62,896 bases of DNA from a virus. Both the position numbers and the translations under genes were made by a program. The notes below the pieces were generated by a model. It had not been told where the DNA came from. It did no database searches and saw nothing but the letters and a program-made list of their open reading frames with translations. The number at the start of each line of letters is the position of its first letter. Position 1 is the first letter of the stretch. Of this stretch, positions 42,869 to 51,930 are shown one piece after another. The stretch lies in IMG/VR virus record IMGVR_UViG_3300020732_000013, positions 1 to 62,896 of that record; one strand, written 5' to 3'.

Positions 42869-43173
42869 TGACTAACAAATGGCAGGATTTCAAATTCTTC
42901 GGATGGGATGAAGATCCCATCGGGAAGTACAAGCAACCGGAGCCGAATCCGCGTACGGGTCGCGCCGGTCAGCAGGGATACCCTGTTGATGAGGTGGACA
43001 TGACCGGTACCAAGACCTACGGTCGTTGGATTCGTCCGCTCAATGGCGATAAGAAAGAGCGGATGGAGATTCGCGGCTGCAAAAACACGCAGCGTGGTAA
43101 GCGTTTTTACGAAGACGATCAAGATCGTAAGGCTCCGCGTACCAAGCCGCGTAAGCAGGTTGAGAACGGCTAA
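42868..43173 (+). CDS. 101-residue basic structural-cluster protein
   Basis: Start overlaps the upstream stop (TAATG), and its end overlaps the next ATG. The N-terminal part is aromatic (WQDFKFFGWDEDP), the middle has GRWIRPLNGDKKERMEI, and the C-terminal third is basic and probably disordered (RKAPRTKPRKQ). No family recognised. Confidence 0.7.
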   Translation: MTNKWQDFKFFGWDEDPIGKYKQPEPNPRTGRAGQQGYPVDEVDMTGTKTYGRWIRPLNGDKKERMEIRGCKNTQRGKRFYEDDQDRKAPRTKPRKQVENG

Positions 43174-43841
43174 TGGCTATCTCCTATACGGCGGGCACGT
43201 ACGGTACGAACAATAATCTCTGGCAGATGGTGCAGGATTACACGCAGAACACCGAACCCTCGTTCGTATTCAACATCCCGACGTTTGTCGAGGAAGCCGA
43301 GGAACGTATCTACAATACGGTCCAGATTCCGGCTTTGCGTAAGAGCGTCACGGGCAGTGTCACGACGGGGATCCCTTACCTTGGGCTTCCCGCTGATTAC
43401 CTTGCGCCGTTTGCAATGTCGGTGATTGATCCTATAACTGCCGCACAGTCCTTCATGTTGAACAAAGACGTGGAGTTCATTCGGCAGTCTTTCCCTACGC
43501 CTACGTCTATTGGACAACCGACTCATTACGCGCAGTTCGATACCGTGTCGTTTATTCTAGGTCCAACGCCAGATCAGACGTACACTGTCGAACTGCATTA
43601 CTATTACTACCCGCCCAGTATTGTGACGGCAAGTAATTCGTGGGTCGGTACTAATGCGTCCAACGTCCTTTTGTACGGTACGCTTCGCGAAGCGTACCTC
43701 TACATGAAGGGCGAACAAGACATGGTGCAGTACTACGAACAGAAGTATCAGGAAGGCATTCAGTTGCTCAAGGATCTTGCTGAAGGCAAGGGTCGCCGTG
43801 ATACGTATCGTAGTGGTCAGATTCGGATTAACCCGACATGA
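43173..43841 (+). CDS. Neck/tail adaptor protein
   Basis: 222 residues. NLWQMVQDYTQNTEPSF, FVEEAEERIYNTVQIPALRK, a beta segment (GLPADYLAPFAMSV), YTVELHYYYYPPSI, and a helical end (GTLREAYLYMKGEQDMVQYYEQKYQEG) match the phage adaptor type that links head connector and tail. It probably stacks with the 40572 product. Confidence 0.8.
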   Translation: MAISYTAGTYGTNNNLWQMVQDYTQNTEPSFVFNIPTFVEEAEERIYNTVQIPALRKSVTGSVTTGIPYLGLPADYLAPFAMSVIDPITAAQSFMLNKDVEFIRQSFPTPTSIGQPTHYAQFDTVSFILGPTPDQTYTVELHYYYYPPSIVTASNSWVGTNASNVLLYGTLREAYLYMKGEQDMVQYYEQKYQEGIQLLKDLAEGKGRRDTYRSGQIRINPT

Positions 43842-44053
43842 TTAATGAGATTGAAGCCGCATTGGGCAATGTGAAAGTCACCACGGTGGACAACTATTTT
43901 CACACGGCTGAAGATCTTGCTGAGATGGCGTTGAACGACATCATTACGGCAAGTGATGACGCGCTTCCTACGATCAAAGACGGCGTTAATCTGTATCGCG
44001 AAGCCATTCGGGCGCGGCTTGTCTATTACTTTGAGTTGGCGAGGAAACCCTGA
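43838..44053 (+). CDS. 71-residue helical protein
   Basis: Overlaps the upstream stop by four bases and the next start by one (TGATG). Predominantly helical and acidic (VDNYFHTAEDLAEMALNDIITAS, LYREAIRARLVYYFELARK). Probably a small neck or tail component by position. Confidence 0.7.
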   Translation: MINEIEAALGNVKVTTVDNYFHTAEDLAEMALNDIITASDDALPTIKDGVNLYREAIRARLVYYFELARKP

Positions 44054-44529
44054 TGACCGGCATCGTTCAAACTTTGACCACTTCATTCAAAGTGCAGTTG
44101 ATGTGCGCGGGGCATAACTTTGCGACAACGACTTCGCTTCCCGCTGCTTCACGGTACACCCAAGACATTTTCTTCATCGCGTTGTACTCCATCATAGGCG
44201 GTGCGTCATTGGATGCCACCACGACGGCGTATACGGCATCGGGAGAGATTTCTGGTACGGGATATACCGCTATGGGGCAGCAGTTGAATATCAGTGTGAC
44301 CCCGTCGAGTTTAGGTACACCCACTACCACCGCGTACATCAGTTTCGCGAATGTAACGTGGACGAACGCTTCGTTTAGTGCTGACGGAGCGCTGATCTAT
44401 AACACTTCTAACAGTAATGCTGCTGTGGGTGTGTTGAACTTTGGCAGCACTAAAACTGTGACTAATGGAACTTTTCAGATTCAATTCCCGACGGCGGGTA
44501 CCGGATCCTCTATCATTCAGATTGCTTAA
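44053..44529 (+). CDS. Beta-rich virion protein, 158 residues
   Basis: Thr/Ser-rich with a QDIFFIALYSIIGGASLDATT segment and regular beta-strand periodicity. Begins at the upstream stop. Such short proteins between adaptor and fibre genes are usually fibre or decoration subunits; no specific role can be read. Confidence 0.72.
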   Translation: MTGIVQTLTTSFKVQLMCAGHNFATTTSLPAASRYTQDIFFIALYSIIGGASLDATTTAYTASGEISGTGYTAMGQQLNISVTPSSLGTPTTTAYISFANVTWTNASFSADGALIYNTSNSNAAVGVLNFGSTKTVTNGTFQIQFPTAGTGSSIIQIA

Positions 44530-44542
44530 GGAGCAATAGACC

Positions 44543-45130
44543 ATGCAAATTTACAACGTAGGCTTTCGTGCAATCGCCCCGTCTACCGGTGTGCCTTTGA
44601 TCACGCTCTTCACCAACGCGGCGGGTTCGTCCACCACGTCCACGGGCCGTTCGCTTCTGATTCTTGAAATCGACATTGAAGGCGCTGCCAACAGTTCCAA
44701 CTACACGGAATTGGGTTTGTATCGTCTGCTTGCTCCGACAGGTGCGGCGAGCAGCACCTTCACGGCGTCTACTACGTCGATTCCGCAGAACGTTGACCAG
44801 TTGACGGGTACCGGCGGCACGGCGGCTTCGTTGTCTCCGGCGGCGCAATGCACGGTGACCAACGGCGCTTTTGCTGCGGGTTCCACGTTCCCCGGTGGAT
44901 TCAGTGGTGTCAGTGCGTTCAACACCAACTCTCCCTTGCACGTTATTGGTTTGAACGTAAACGGTCAGCGTTACTTCTGGCGTGCGAACCCGAACTTGAG
45001 CAACGCGATTGTTGTTCCGGGTACGGGTGTTGTTAGCACGTCGCAGTACTCTGGCGCGATCAGCCTCGTGTCGATTGCGGCGGGTACGTCTCCGAACGTT
45101 TCGGGTCGTATCCAGTTTGCCGAACTGTAA
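44543..45130 (+). CDS. Beta-rich virion protein, 195 residues
   Basis: AAGGAG precedes the ATG. MQIYNVGFRAIAPSTGVPLITLF then SLLILEIDIEGAANSSNYTELGLYRL forms a jelly-roll-like pattern, ending in SGRIQFAEL. A weak hairpin without a T-run follows (45152-45172). Likely decoration or fibre-associated. Confidence 0.72.
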   Translation: MQIYNVGFRAIAPSTGVPLITLFTNAAGSSTTSTGRSLLILEIDIEGAANSSNYTELGLYRLLAPTGAASSTFTASTTSIPQNVDQLTGTGGTAASLSPAAQCTVTNGAFAAGSTFPGGFSGVSAFNTNSPLHVIGLNVNGQRYFWRANPNLSNAIVVPGTGVVSTSQYSGAISLVSIAAGTSPNVSGRIQFAEL

Positions 45131-45151
45131 TCGGCGATTGTCGATCTGGTG

Positions 45152-45172
45152 GGGGCAGCATTATGCTGCCCC
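45152..45172 (+). terminator. Hairpin after the 195-residue gene, weak terminator
   Basis: GGGGCAGCA and TGCTGCCCC around TTA, followed by TACTTCTGTTG rather than a clean T-run. It may slow polymerase or protect the upstream message. Confidence 0.45.
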
Positions 45173-45199
45173 TACTTCTGTTGTGTTTGGAGTTAAGCC

Positions 45200-46495
45200 A
45201 TGCTGTTACTGACTAGCACGTCGGATCTTGTCACCATCACAACCGGATCGGCTGGGACGGTACTTGTCCACACCTCATGGGTGGACAACGCATCCGGTAC
45301 GATTACGCCGGGGCGTACAGACACGCCTTCAATTACGACAGCGACTACAACCACTATTGTCGCAGCCCCTGCGGCGAGTACGCAGCGTAACGTCAAGAAG
45401 ATTTCGGTCTTCAACAGTAGCGCTACCGTATCTAACTTGATCACCATCACGCACACGGATGGTACGAACCCTATTACGCTCTTCTCCGCAACACTTGCTC
45501 CTAGCGAATCGGTGGAGATGGCAGACAGCGGCAACTTCCAATACTTCGATGCGACGGGCAAGCCGTATCAGACTACGGTATCGGGTGGTGCAGGTGCGTT
45601 CACGACCCTAACGGCTTCCAGTACCGTCACATTATCCCCCGCTAGCGCAAACGTCACGATCAGCCCTACCGGCACGGGCACGGTAACGATTAGCCCTGCG
45701 AGTACAGTGGCGATCAGTCCTACAGGCGCTTTGACGATTAACCCGACAGCAGCATCTACGCTTAATAACTTGTCTGTTGGTGCTACAACCCCGTCTACCG
45801 GTAGATTTACGTTTCTCGGCGCAGGTGTTGCGTCTTCTACGTCGTCTTACGTTACGGCAGCGGCGGGTACGGCGACTGTCGCGCCAATGGTTGTCACGGG
45901 TGGTACTAACCTGACCACAGCAGCGGCAGGTGCATTTGAGAACGATGCGATCTGTCCGTACTTCACGACCAATACGACGGATGGTCGAGCGATCATTTCG
46001 GCAATTCAGCAGTTCCGTTTAACGGCAAACGGTACAGCGATTTCTACGGTAAATAACTTTTTCGGCACTACGTCGAACATATCTTTAGTGTCTGGCGCGT
46101 ACTACGAAATTGATATCGAAATGTATTTTACGTGGACATATTCGACAGGTACCGGCATTTTGACATGGAACTTCACTAACTCCGCTGCGCCGACTTCTAT
46201 GAACATTCACGGTGAGTGGACTCCGGTGGGTGGTATCAACTCGACCACGGGTGCGTCGAATCTTTGCGTTGATATAGTGAACAGCACTTCTGCCGCGCAG
46301 ACTTTGACTACCGGCGCTATGACAACTACGAACACTCAATACGCGCGATTTAGAATTTTCTTGCATAACGGTACTGGAACTAGTTTGAAGATTCAGGTCA
46401 CACCCATAACGGGTTCTACCGTTACGCCTCTAGCGGGATCACGTTGGACTTCTCGTCGTATTCCGACGGGTAACACGGGCACGTTCGCCACGTAA
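45200..46495 (+). CDS. Fibre-like virion protein, 431 residues
   Basis: GGAG precedes the ATG. The N-terminal domain (SDLVTITTGSAGTVLVHTSWVD, KKISVFNSSATVSNLITI) is followed by a shaft of short Ser/Thr/Pro repeats (TISPTGTGTV, TISPASTVAISP, LTINPTAAST; about 145-195) like trimeric fibre shafts. The C-terminal 200 residues form a globular beta tip (YYEIDIEMYFTWTY, MNIHGEWTPVGG). Probably part of a host-recognition or whisker fibre. Confidence 0.75.
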   Translation: MLLLTSTSDLVTITTGSAGTVLVHTSWVDNASGTITPGRTDTPSITTATTTTIVAAPAASTQRNVKKISVFNSSATVSNLITITHTDGTNPITLFSATLAPSESVEMADSGNFQYFDATGKPYQTTVSGGAGAFTTLTASSTVTLSPASANVTISPTGTGTVTISPASTVAISPTGALTINPTAASTLNNLSVGATTPSTGRFTFLGAGVASSTSSYVTAAAGTATVAPMVVTGGTNLTTAAAGAFENDAICPYFTTNTTDGRAIISAIQQFRLTANGTAISTVNNFFGTTSNISLVSGAYYEIDIEMYFTWTYSTGTGILTWNFTNSAAPTSMNIHGEWTPVGGINSTTGASNLCVDIVNSTSAAQTLTTGAMTTTNTQYARFRIFLHNGTGTSLKIQVTPITGSTVTPLAGSRWTSRRIPTGNTGTFAT

Positions 46496-46504
46496 GGAAC
46501 CGAC

Positions 46505-49222
46505 GTGGCAAACCCTGTCGGTATATTTGATCCGGAGTTATCGCAAACCGAATGGTTTGACGTTACAAACGTCATCCAAGGTTGGTTTGATGCGGATCTC
46601 GTGTATACCGGCGGGGTCGTTGTCCTACCCGCCGCGCTTCCGGATGATCCGTTCGATATATTCGATCAGGATCAAGCCTACGCGGCTAATGACGCAGACA
46701 CTACGGATCTGATTGTCTCTACGACATTAAATCCAACAATCCCGCAAGCACCCTACTTTATTGGCGATGATATTGTCGTTGCCGATTGGTGGGAGGACGC
46801 GGATGATCCGACGGTCATCGATGCGGAGTGGTCTGGTCCTGTAGTACCCAATGCCCCGCCTCCATTAGTCGAGGATATTTGGGATTGGGATGAACATGCA
46901 GATGAAGATTGGTATTTAGATCAAGAATTATCGTTCCTAGCATTTAAGCCCCCACCTATCGATGACTCGTGGGATTGGCATGAAGAAGTAGAAGATGATT
47001 GGAACGACGATCAGAATCCGACAAATTCTTTAGCCCCTTCGTTAACTCTCAATGATGAATGGGAGTGGTACGAAGAGATTGATGACGCTTGGGAAGCGTT
47101 CATTGATCCGAAAGAACAATGGTTACTGGACGGCCTCTATAAGGTTGAGACTTATCAACTATCCGCTACGAATACGGGCGGCTCTTTTACAGAGTATGTC
47201 GGATTCCGTTGCGTTGTCGCACAGATAACGACGTACGGTCCGGGCGGTGGCGGTGCCCTCAATAATGCGTTGTATGCGACAGGTGGCAGTGCAGGATCTA
47301 CTGTCACAGGATTCGTATTACTTTCAGGGTTAGGTACTGAGTCTTTCTCAGGTACGCTACCTCCGGGTGGCGCGGCTGCGACGCTTTACCCTAGTAACGG
47401 ACAAGACGGCGGTGCGGATACAAACACGCTGCTGACATATACCGATTCGTCCAGTGTAACGCATTCGCCCATCATGATTGGGCGATATGGGTTCGGTGGA
47501 CAGGCGGGTCCGACTGCTGCGCCTCCAACAGGGGCAGTGGCACTTCCAGCGGATGTCAATCTAACTGTTGTTGTTTCGCCCATTTACTACAACGGTGGCG
47601 CAGGACAACTGGGTGGATACAACACGGCAGTTCCTCCCGTGCCGCTGGGTGGTCGCGGCGGTTCTTCGATAGCAGAAGATTCTGCGGGTTCTCCAACTGA
47701 GAAGCCCGATCATAACTTCGCTGTACCTACGACCAATCTAGGTGACGCGGGTGGCCCCGGCGGTGGCGGCGCGGGTATTGTCGATCTAACGTCTGCGACG
47801 CTTCAAGCGGGTGTGGGCGGTGACGGCGCAGTCGTTATTGTTCTTTGGTACAACTTCCCTGCAAACCTCTTCGTCATTTACGAAGATGCGTGGAATTGGT
47901 TTGGCGATAACGATAATACCGAAGACAACTGGGAATATTACATCGACACCGAAGTTACTCTTACGAGTAACAGCGCTATTCCTAATTATCTTCTGTGTCT
48001 TGAAGACGCATGGGATTGGAACGGGGACAACGACACCGAGGACAACTGGGAATACTACATCGACACCGAAGTTACTCTTACGAGTAACAGTTATGTACCC
48101 AATAGGGCCTACATTATTGAGGATGCGTGGGACTGGAACGGAGACAACGACGATTCAGAAGATTTCTGGATGGAGGAAGAGGCTCCACCCATCCCGCCTA
48201 CAAGCCCGTATTTCATCGAAGATCCGTGGAATTGGGATGAGATCGATGAAGAAGATCTTTGGTGGATTGACGAACTTCCCGTCCCACCATTGCTCAATCT
48301 CATTGAAGATCCTTGGAACTGGGACGAGACCGACGAGGAGGACTTCTGGCAAGAGGAGCAGCAGCCTGTTGGTCCTAATGCCCCACCGTCTATAGAAGAC
48401 GTGTGGGATTGGTCGGGTGATTTGGATGATGCAGAAGACTTTTGGATGGAGGAGGAACAGCCCTCCGCCCCAGTACTCCTGCCTTATTTCATCGAAGATC
48501 CGTGGAATTGGGACGAGACGGATGAAGAAGACCTTTGGTGGGTTGATGAACCCGTTGGACCAAACTATATTTTCTTGATCGTCGAAGACGCATGGAACTG
48601 GAATGAGTCTGAGGAAGAAGACTTCTGGCAGGAAGAGCAGCAGCCTGTCGGCTTAAACGGACCTATTCTTATTGAGGATGCATGGGACTGGAACGGTGAC
48701 GGAGATGATGCGGAAGACTTCTGGATGGAGGAGTCGAACCCCACCATACCTGATTATGTCCCCGCCGCGCCTTTGGGATCCCCTGATGATTGGTATTGGG
48801 ACGAGGAAGTCGTTGAGGACGATTGGTATTGGAGCGATTCGGACCGTTCGGTTTACCCCGTTACCAAGTTCCAAGTCGATACGTTAAGCGTCAACCCTCC
48901 GGCGCAGACAACGACCGTCGCGTCTATCGGGACGGTCACCATCGCAATCGTCAGCAATATCGGAATTGTTGTCACCGGCCTTACCGCATATGCTAGAATA
49001 AGTCAAGTCAATATCTGGGGTGACATTGACGATAACCAGAATCCAAATTGGGTACCGGTTGACGAAAGTAGCCCTACGCCTCCGACGTGGACTCCTGTCA
49101 GTGAAACTTCTTCTGACCCAGTGTGGACACCGGTTAATGAGACAAGTACAACTCCTGTTACGTGGACGCCGATAGATAATTCGTCGCTCGTATCCCCCAA
49201 CTGGAAACCCGTTAAGGAATAG
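46505..49222 (+). CDS. Acidic tryptophan-repeat virion protein with inserted Gly-rich domain
   Basis: 905 residues from a GTG start behind AAGGAA. Thirteen clear copies of a unit close to ED.W.W....D.EDFW.EE, three before (about 120-200) and ten after (about 459-790) an inserted Gly-rich domain (about 222-450; PGGGGALNNALYATGG, GGPGGGGAG) like fibre-tip adhesins. The last 70 residues hold five NWVPV/WTPV repeats. Hand count gives 55 Trp. Two adjacent units share an identical 33-bp DNA stretch (47941-47973 and 48058-48090), indicating recent duplication. It sits among fibre genes; no family recognised. Confidence 0.8.
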   Translation: MANPVGIFDPELSQTEWFDVTNVIQGWFDADLVYTGGVVVLPAALPDDPFDIFDQDQAYAANDADTTDLIVSTTLNPTIPQAPYFIGDDIVVADWWEDADDPTVIDAEWSGPVVPNAPPPLVEDIWDWDEHADEDWYLDQELSFLAFKPPPIDDSWDWHEEVEDDWNDDQNPTNSLAPSLTLNDEWEWYEEIDDAWEAFIDPKEQWLLDGLYKVETYQLSATNTGGSFTEYVGFRCVVAQITTYGPGGGGALNNALYATGGSAGSTVTGFVLLSGLGTESFSGTLPPGGAAATLYPSNGQDGGADTNTLLTYTDSSSVTHSPIMIGRYGFGGQAGPTAAPPTGAVALPADVNLTVVVSPIYYNGGAGQLGGYNTAVPPVPLGGRGGSSIAEDSAGSPTEKPDHNFAVPTTNLGDAGGPGGGGAGIVDLTSATLQAGVGGDGAVVIVLWYNFPANLFVIYEDAWNWFGDNDNTEDNWEYYIDTEVTLTSNSAIPNYLLCLEDAWDWNGDNDTEDNWEYYIDTEVTLTSNSYVPNRAYIIEDAWDWNGDNDDSEDFWMEEEAPPIPPTSPYFIEDPWNWDEIDEEDLWWIDELPVPPLLNLIEDPWNWDETDEEDFWQEEQQPVGPNAPPSIEDVWDWSGDLDDAEDFWMEEEQPSAPVLLPYFIEDPWNWDETDEEDLWWVDEPVGPNYIFLIVEDAWNWNESEEEDFWQEEQQPVGLNGPILIEDAWDWNGDGDDAEDFWMEESNPTIPDYVPAAPLGSPDDWYWDEEVVEDDWYWSDSDRSVYPVTKFQVDTLSVNPPAQTTTVASIGTVTIAIVSNIGIVVTGLTAYARISQVNIWGDIDDNQNPNWVPVDESSPTPPTWTPVSETSSDPVWTPVNETSTTPVTWTPIDNSSLVSPNWKPVKE

Positions 49223-49224
49223 CC

Positions 49225-50694
49225 ATGTCTAGTACGTATACCTCTAACCTTGCGATCCAGTTGATGGGTACGGGCGATCAGTCCGGCGCATGGGGTGCGA
49301 CAACCAATTCCAACTTGCAGTACCTAGAAGAAGGCATTACGGGATACCTGAGTTACGCGGTCACGGCATCCAATGCGGTTACTTTGCAGTTGGGACAGGC
49401 GAGCGACCCGTCGCCCTCCGCTCGAAATATGATCGTCAATTTGACCAACGGTGGGGCTTCTACAGCCGTCACCATGACGGTTCCCGGTACGGCGTCCAAG
49501 TTGTACTTCATTTGGAACCAGACGGGGCAACAGGTCACGGTGCAAGGTTCGACGCCTACGTCAAACACTGTGGTTCTTCCTAGCGGTGCGCAGACGGTCG
49601 TGTTCTGCGACGGCGCAAACAATATCTATCCGGCGTTGGGTGCGTTGAGTCTTACGAGCCTTACCGTCTCTACGTTAACGGCGAGTACGTCGATATCCGG
49701 CGGTACGGTATCCGGTACGACAATCACAGCATCAACGCAGTTCTCCGGCCCCGGTACGGGACTGACGGGCACGGCTTCAGGTCTATCGATTGGCGGAAAC
49801 GCTGCCACGGCAACTACTGCTACGACAGCGACTTCAGCGACCACGGCGACCACGGCGACCAACGTTTCGGGCGGTACGGCGACGCTGACGGGCACGAGTA
49901 CGACCAACACGTACAACATCGGCTATCTTGAAGTCCCGCAGAACGCCAACCCGACGCTGACCACTGATACGTATGCGACTGTGGCTTCAGACAGTGGCAA
50001 ACACATTTACTACTCGGGCAGTTCGACGTTCAGTTCGACAAGCGGCGCGTCAACGGCATCTACGGTGTCTATCACGTCTGTAGCGTCTAGCGGTGGTGGT
50101 ACCCGAACGCAGTTTAACTTCACGACCCCCGGCTTCACGTTTGCTACGGGCGCGGTCGTTACGCTTACAAGTATGACTAATACAGCCTATAACGGCACGT
50201 ATACGGTCTTTAGTGCAACGTCCACTTCAGTTGTTCTTACGGTAGCGTACCAAGGATCGACGTCTGTAACAGGTACGTTGAACTACTGCCTCATAACGAT
50301 TGGCGGCACGGTGACGGGTACGCTGTATCAGTACCAAGGGCTATCGGGTACGGGGTACTCTAACGGTACGTACATTTCTGCGAGACAGAGCGGTACAGGC
50401 GGCGCGGGTACGTATCATATTTACCCGCTTCAGACGGTTACTACTACGACTGTTCTTGGTGGTCCCATCATTTCGGTGACTACCGGTATCTACAATACAG
50501 GTACGGTACTGACCATTGTTAATGACGGTAGTACAGCGGCTCCTTTGTCTATCTATTCAACCGACACGGTTTTTGGTGCGGGTACTGGTTACGTCAACAC
50601 TAGCGGTGTTCACGTACTTTCCCAATACGGTCAAGTCACCCTGCTGAAAGTCGGCTCGACTCGTTGGCAACTTAGCGGCGCGGGTGTCGTCTAA
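49225..50694 (+). CDS. Tail fibre protein
   Basis: 489 residues. The start (YTSNLAIQLMGTGDQSGAWG, then NLQYLEEGITG) is the common virion-attachment segment of phage tail fibres. A shaft with ATTATTATSATTATTATN (about 190-212) and TVSTLTASTSISGGTVSG repeats follows, then Thr/Gly modules (about 270-400). The C-terminus (GYVNTSGVHVLSQYGQVTLL) looks like a trimerising tip. Likely host adsorption. Confidence 0.85.
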   Translation: MSSTYTSNLAIQLMGTGDQSGAWGATTNSNLQYLEEGITGYLSYAVTASNAVTLQLGQASDPSPSARNMIVNLTNGGASTAVTMTVPGTASKLYFIWNQTGQQVTVQGSTPTSNTVVLPSGAQTVVFCDGANNIYPALGALSLTSLTVSTLTASTSISGGTVSGTTITASTQFSGPGTGLTGTASGLSIGGNAATATTATTATSATTATTATNVSGGTATLTGTSTTNTYNIGYLEVPQNANPTLTTDTYATVASDSGKHIYYSGSSTFSSTSGASTASTVSITSVASSGGGTRTQFNFTTPGFTFATGAVVTLTSMTNTAYNGTYTVFSATSTSVVLTVAYQGSTSVTGTLNYCLITIGGTVTGTLYQYQGLSGTGYSNGTYISARQSGTGGAGTYHIYPLQTVTTTTVLGGPIISVTTGIYNTGTVLTIVNDGSTAAPLSIYSTDTVFGAGTGYVNTSGVHVLSQYGQVTLLKVGSTRWQLSGAGVV

Positions 50695-51185
50695 TGGGCG
50701 GTGTACTCAACGTGTTGTTGACGCATGGTGGTTCCGCCAGTGGTGGCGTCACTTACAATTCCAGTTTCAGTGTCAATTCGGGGACCGCAGGTAGTACCTC
50801 TGCAACGGGGCATTCGTTTACGTACTATGGGTGGTGTCCTGATTACAATACAGGCAATTCAAACTACTTGCCTGATCCATTCGGGATGGGTTCGCTTTCA
50901 TCAGGTAGTCCTACAGGCGTTAATGGGCTTTCGGTAATCGGCGTCTATGAAGCCTCTCTGCCTGATTTGCTTACCGTGGATCGTGTCGTTGTTTTGTTTG
51001 CAGGTAACGTAACGCCAACTGTAAATAGCGTCACTATTGCCGGTACGAATAGACCATTCAATACGTTAGCCACCGTCATCAACCATACGCCTTCGGGCGA
51101 CACGGCTTGGGTGGGAACGTTGGCGACTACAGGCGTTGCAACGCTGTTCGGATCGTCGGGCGTTAAAACCGTCGTACTTACTTGA
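50694..51185 (+). CDS. Beta-rich virion protein, 163 residues
   Basis: Starts at the fibre stop (TAATG). Gly/Ser/Thr-rich with FTYYGWCPDYNTGNSNYLPDP and VDRVVVLFAGNV segments. Being coupled to the tail fibre gene, it may be a fibre tip, chaperone or adhesin; none is proved. Confidence 0.7.
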   Translation: MGGVLNVLLTHGGSASGGVTYNSSFSVNSGTAGSTSATGHSFTYYGWCPDYNTGNSNYLPDPFGMGSLSSGSPTGVNGLSVIGVYEASLPDLLTVDRVVVLFAGNVTPTVNSVTIAGTNRPFNTLATVINHTPSGDTAWVGTLATTGVATLFGSSGVKTVVLT

Positions 51186-51194
51186 GGAACTCAT

Positions 51195-51545
51195 ATGGCA
51201 ATTCTCGACTACATCAAGAACGCTCCTAAGTTCTTCGAACTCTTCAAAGAGGGTAAAGAAGTTGCGGATCCTACAACGTGGAAAAATCGCACAATTGCGA
51301 CCAATGCAATTCTTGCGCTCCTCGGCACGGCTCTGGCTCTTACCAAGGCTTTCGGTTTCAAACTGGAGTTAGACAGTGACACGCTTCAAGGTCTGGCTGC
51401 GGGTACCGTTGCTGTTGTTACTGCTATCAATGCCGTCATGCACACAATTACGTCAGCAAGGGTTGGCGTGTCATCCAACGGCGGGAGTAGTACCCCCGAA
51501 GGACCGACAGCCGACACTGGCGAATCTCCAGCAAGCGGAGTTTGA
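51195..51545 (+). CDS. Holin candidate next to the endolysin
   Basis: 116 residues, GAGG before the ATG. Two hydrophobic segments, IATNAILALLGTALALTKAFG (about 34-54) and LAAGTVAVVTAINAVMHTI (about 70-90), are joined by an acidic loop (LELDSDT), with a Gly/Ser/Pro tail. Position two genes before the endolysin supports a holin. A lipoprotein-like frame is embedded at 51376-51576. Confidence 0.68.
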   Translation: MAILDYIKNAPKFFELFKEGKEVADPTTWKNRTIATNAILALLGTALALTKAFGFKLELDSDTLQGLAAGTVAVVTAINAVMHTITSARVGVSSNGGSSTPEGPTADTGESPASGV

Positions 51546-51576
51546 TTTAGGTTTTACTTGTACGTTAGAGGAGTAG
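51376..51576 (+). CDS. Possible embedded lipoprotein gene (outer-spanin-like)
   Basis: GTG 51376 lies seven bases after GGAG and reads in the +1 frame of the holin candidate, ending at TAG 51574-51576 just before the next gene. The 66-residue product has a basic start, a hydrophobic run (VPLLLLLLSMPS) and a Cys at position 22, like a lipoprotein signal. A Pro-containing tail follows. Rz1-type outer spanins are short lipoproteins often embedded out of frame in lysis genes. No clear inner-spanin partner is seen, so confidence is limited. Confidence 0.4.
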   Translation: MTRFKVWLRVPLLLLLLSMPSCTQLRQQGLACHPTAGVVPPKDRQPTLANLQQAEFDLGFTCTLEE

Positions 51577-51579
51577 GAA

Positions 51580-51930
51580 ATGTCATTTTTTACGACGATT
51601 GAGAATGATCTGAGCGCGGTGAAGAAGTGGTTTGAAGGCAATCCGATTGTCCAGACCATTGAGGCGGACTTTCATGCCGCTGCCGCTGAACTGGCGAAGA
51701 TCACCGCTGCGGATCTTGAGAATGCGGTGAAGGTTGTGGGCTTGCGTATCCTGTCGGCGTACGCGACGGGCAATGCGTCGGCGGCTATCGAAGCCGGTAT
51801 CGCTGTGGCGATTACGGAGTTCAAGGCAATCGGCGCTGATATCTCGGCTAAGTCCGTGCGCACTCTGGTCACGACGATTGTGAATCAGGTTGAGGCAGCA
51901 ACGACTCCGGCTCCGGTGGTAGCGCCGTAA
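51580..51930 (+). CDS. 116-residue lysis-cluster protein, unknown
   Basis: GAGGAG precedes the ATG. Helical and Ala-rich: amphipathic start (MSFFTTIENDLSAVKKWFEGN), then NAVKVVGLRILSAYATGNASAAIEAGIAVAITEF and a Pro/Ala tail. It overlaps the endolysin start by one base. No strongly hydrophobic helix, so a soluble or membrane-peripheral lysis accessory is possible. Confidence 0.7.
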   Translation: MSFFTTIENDLSAVKKWFEGNPIVQTIEADFHAAAAELAKITAADLENAVKVVGLRILSAYATGNASAAIEAGIAVAITEFKAIGADISAKSVRTLVTTIVNQVEAATTPAPVVAP

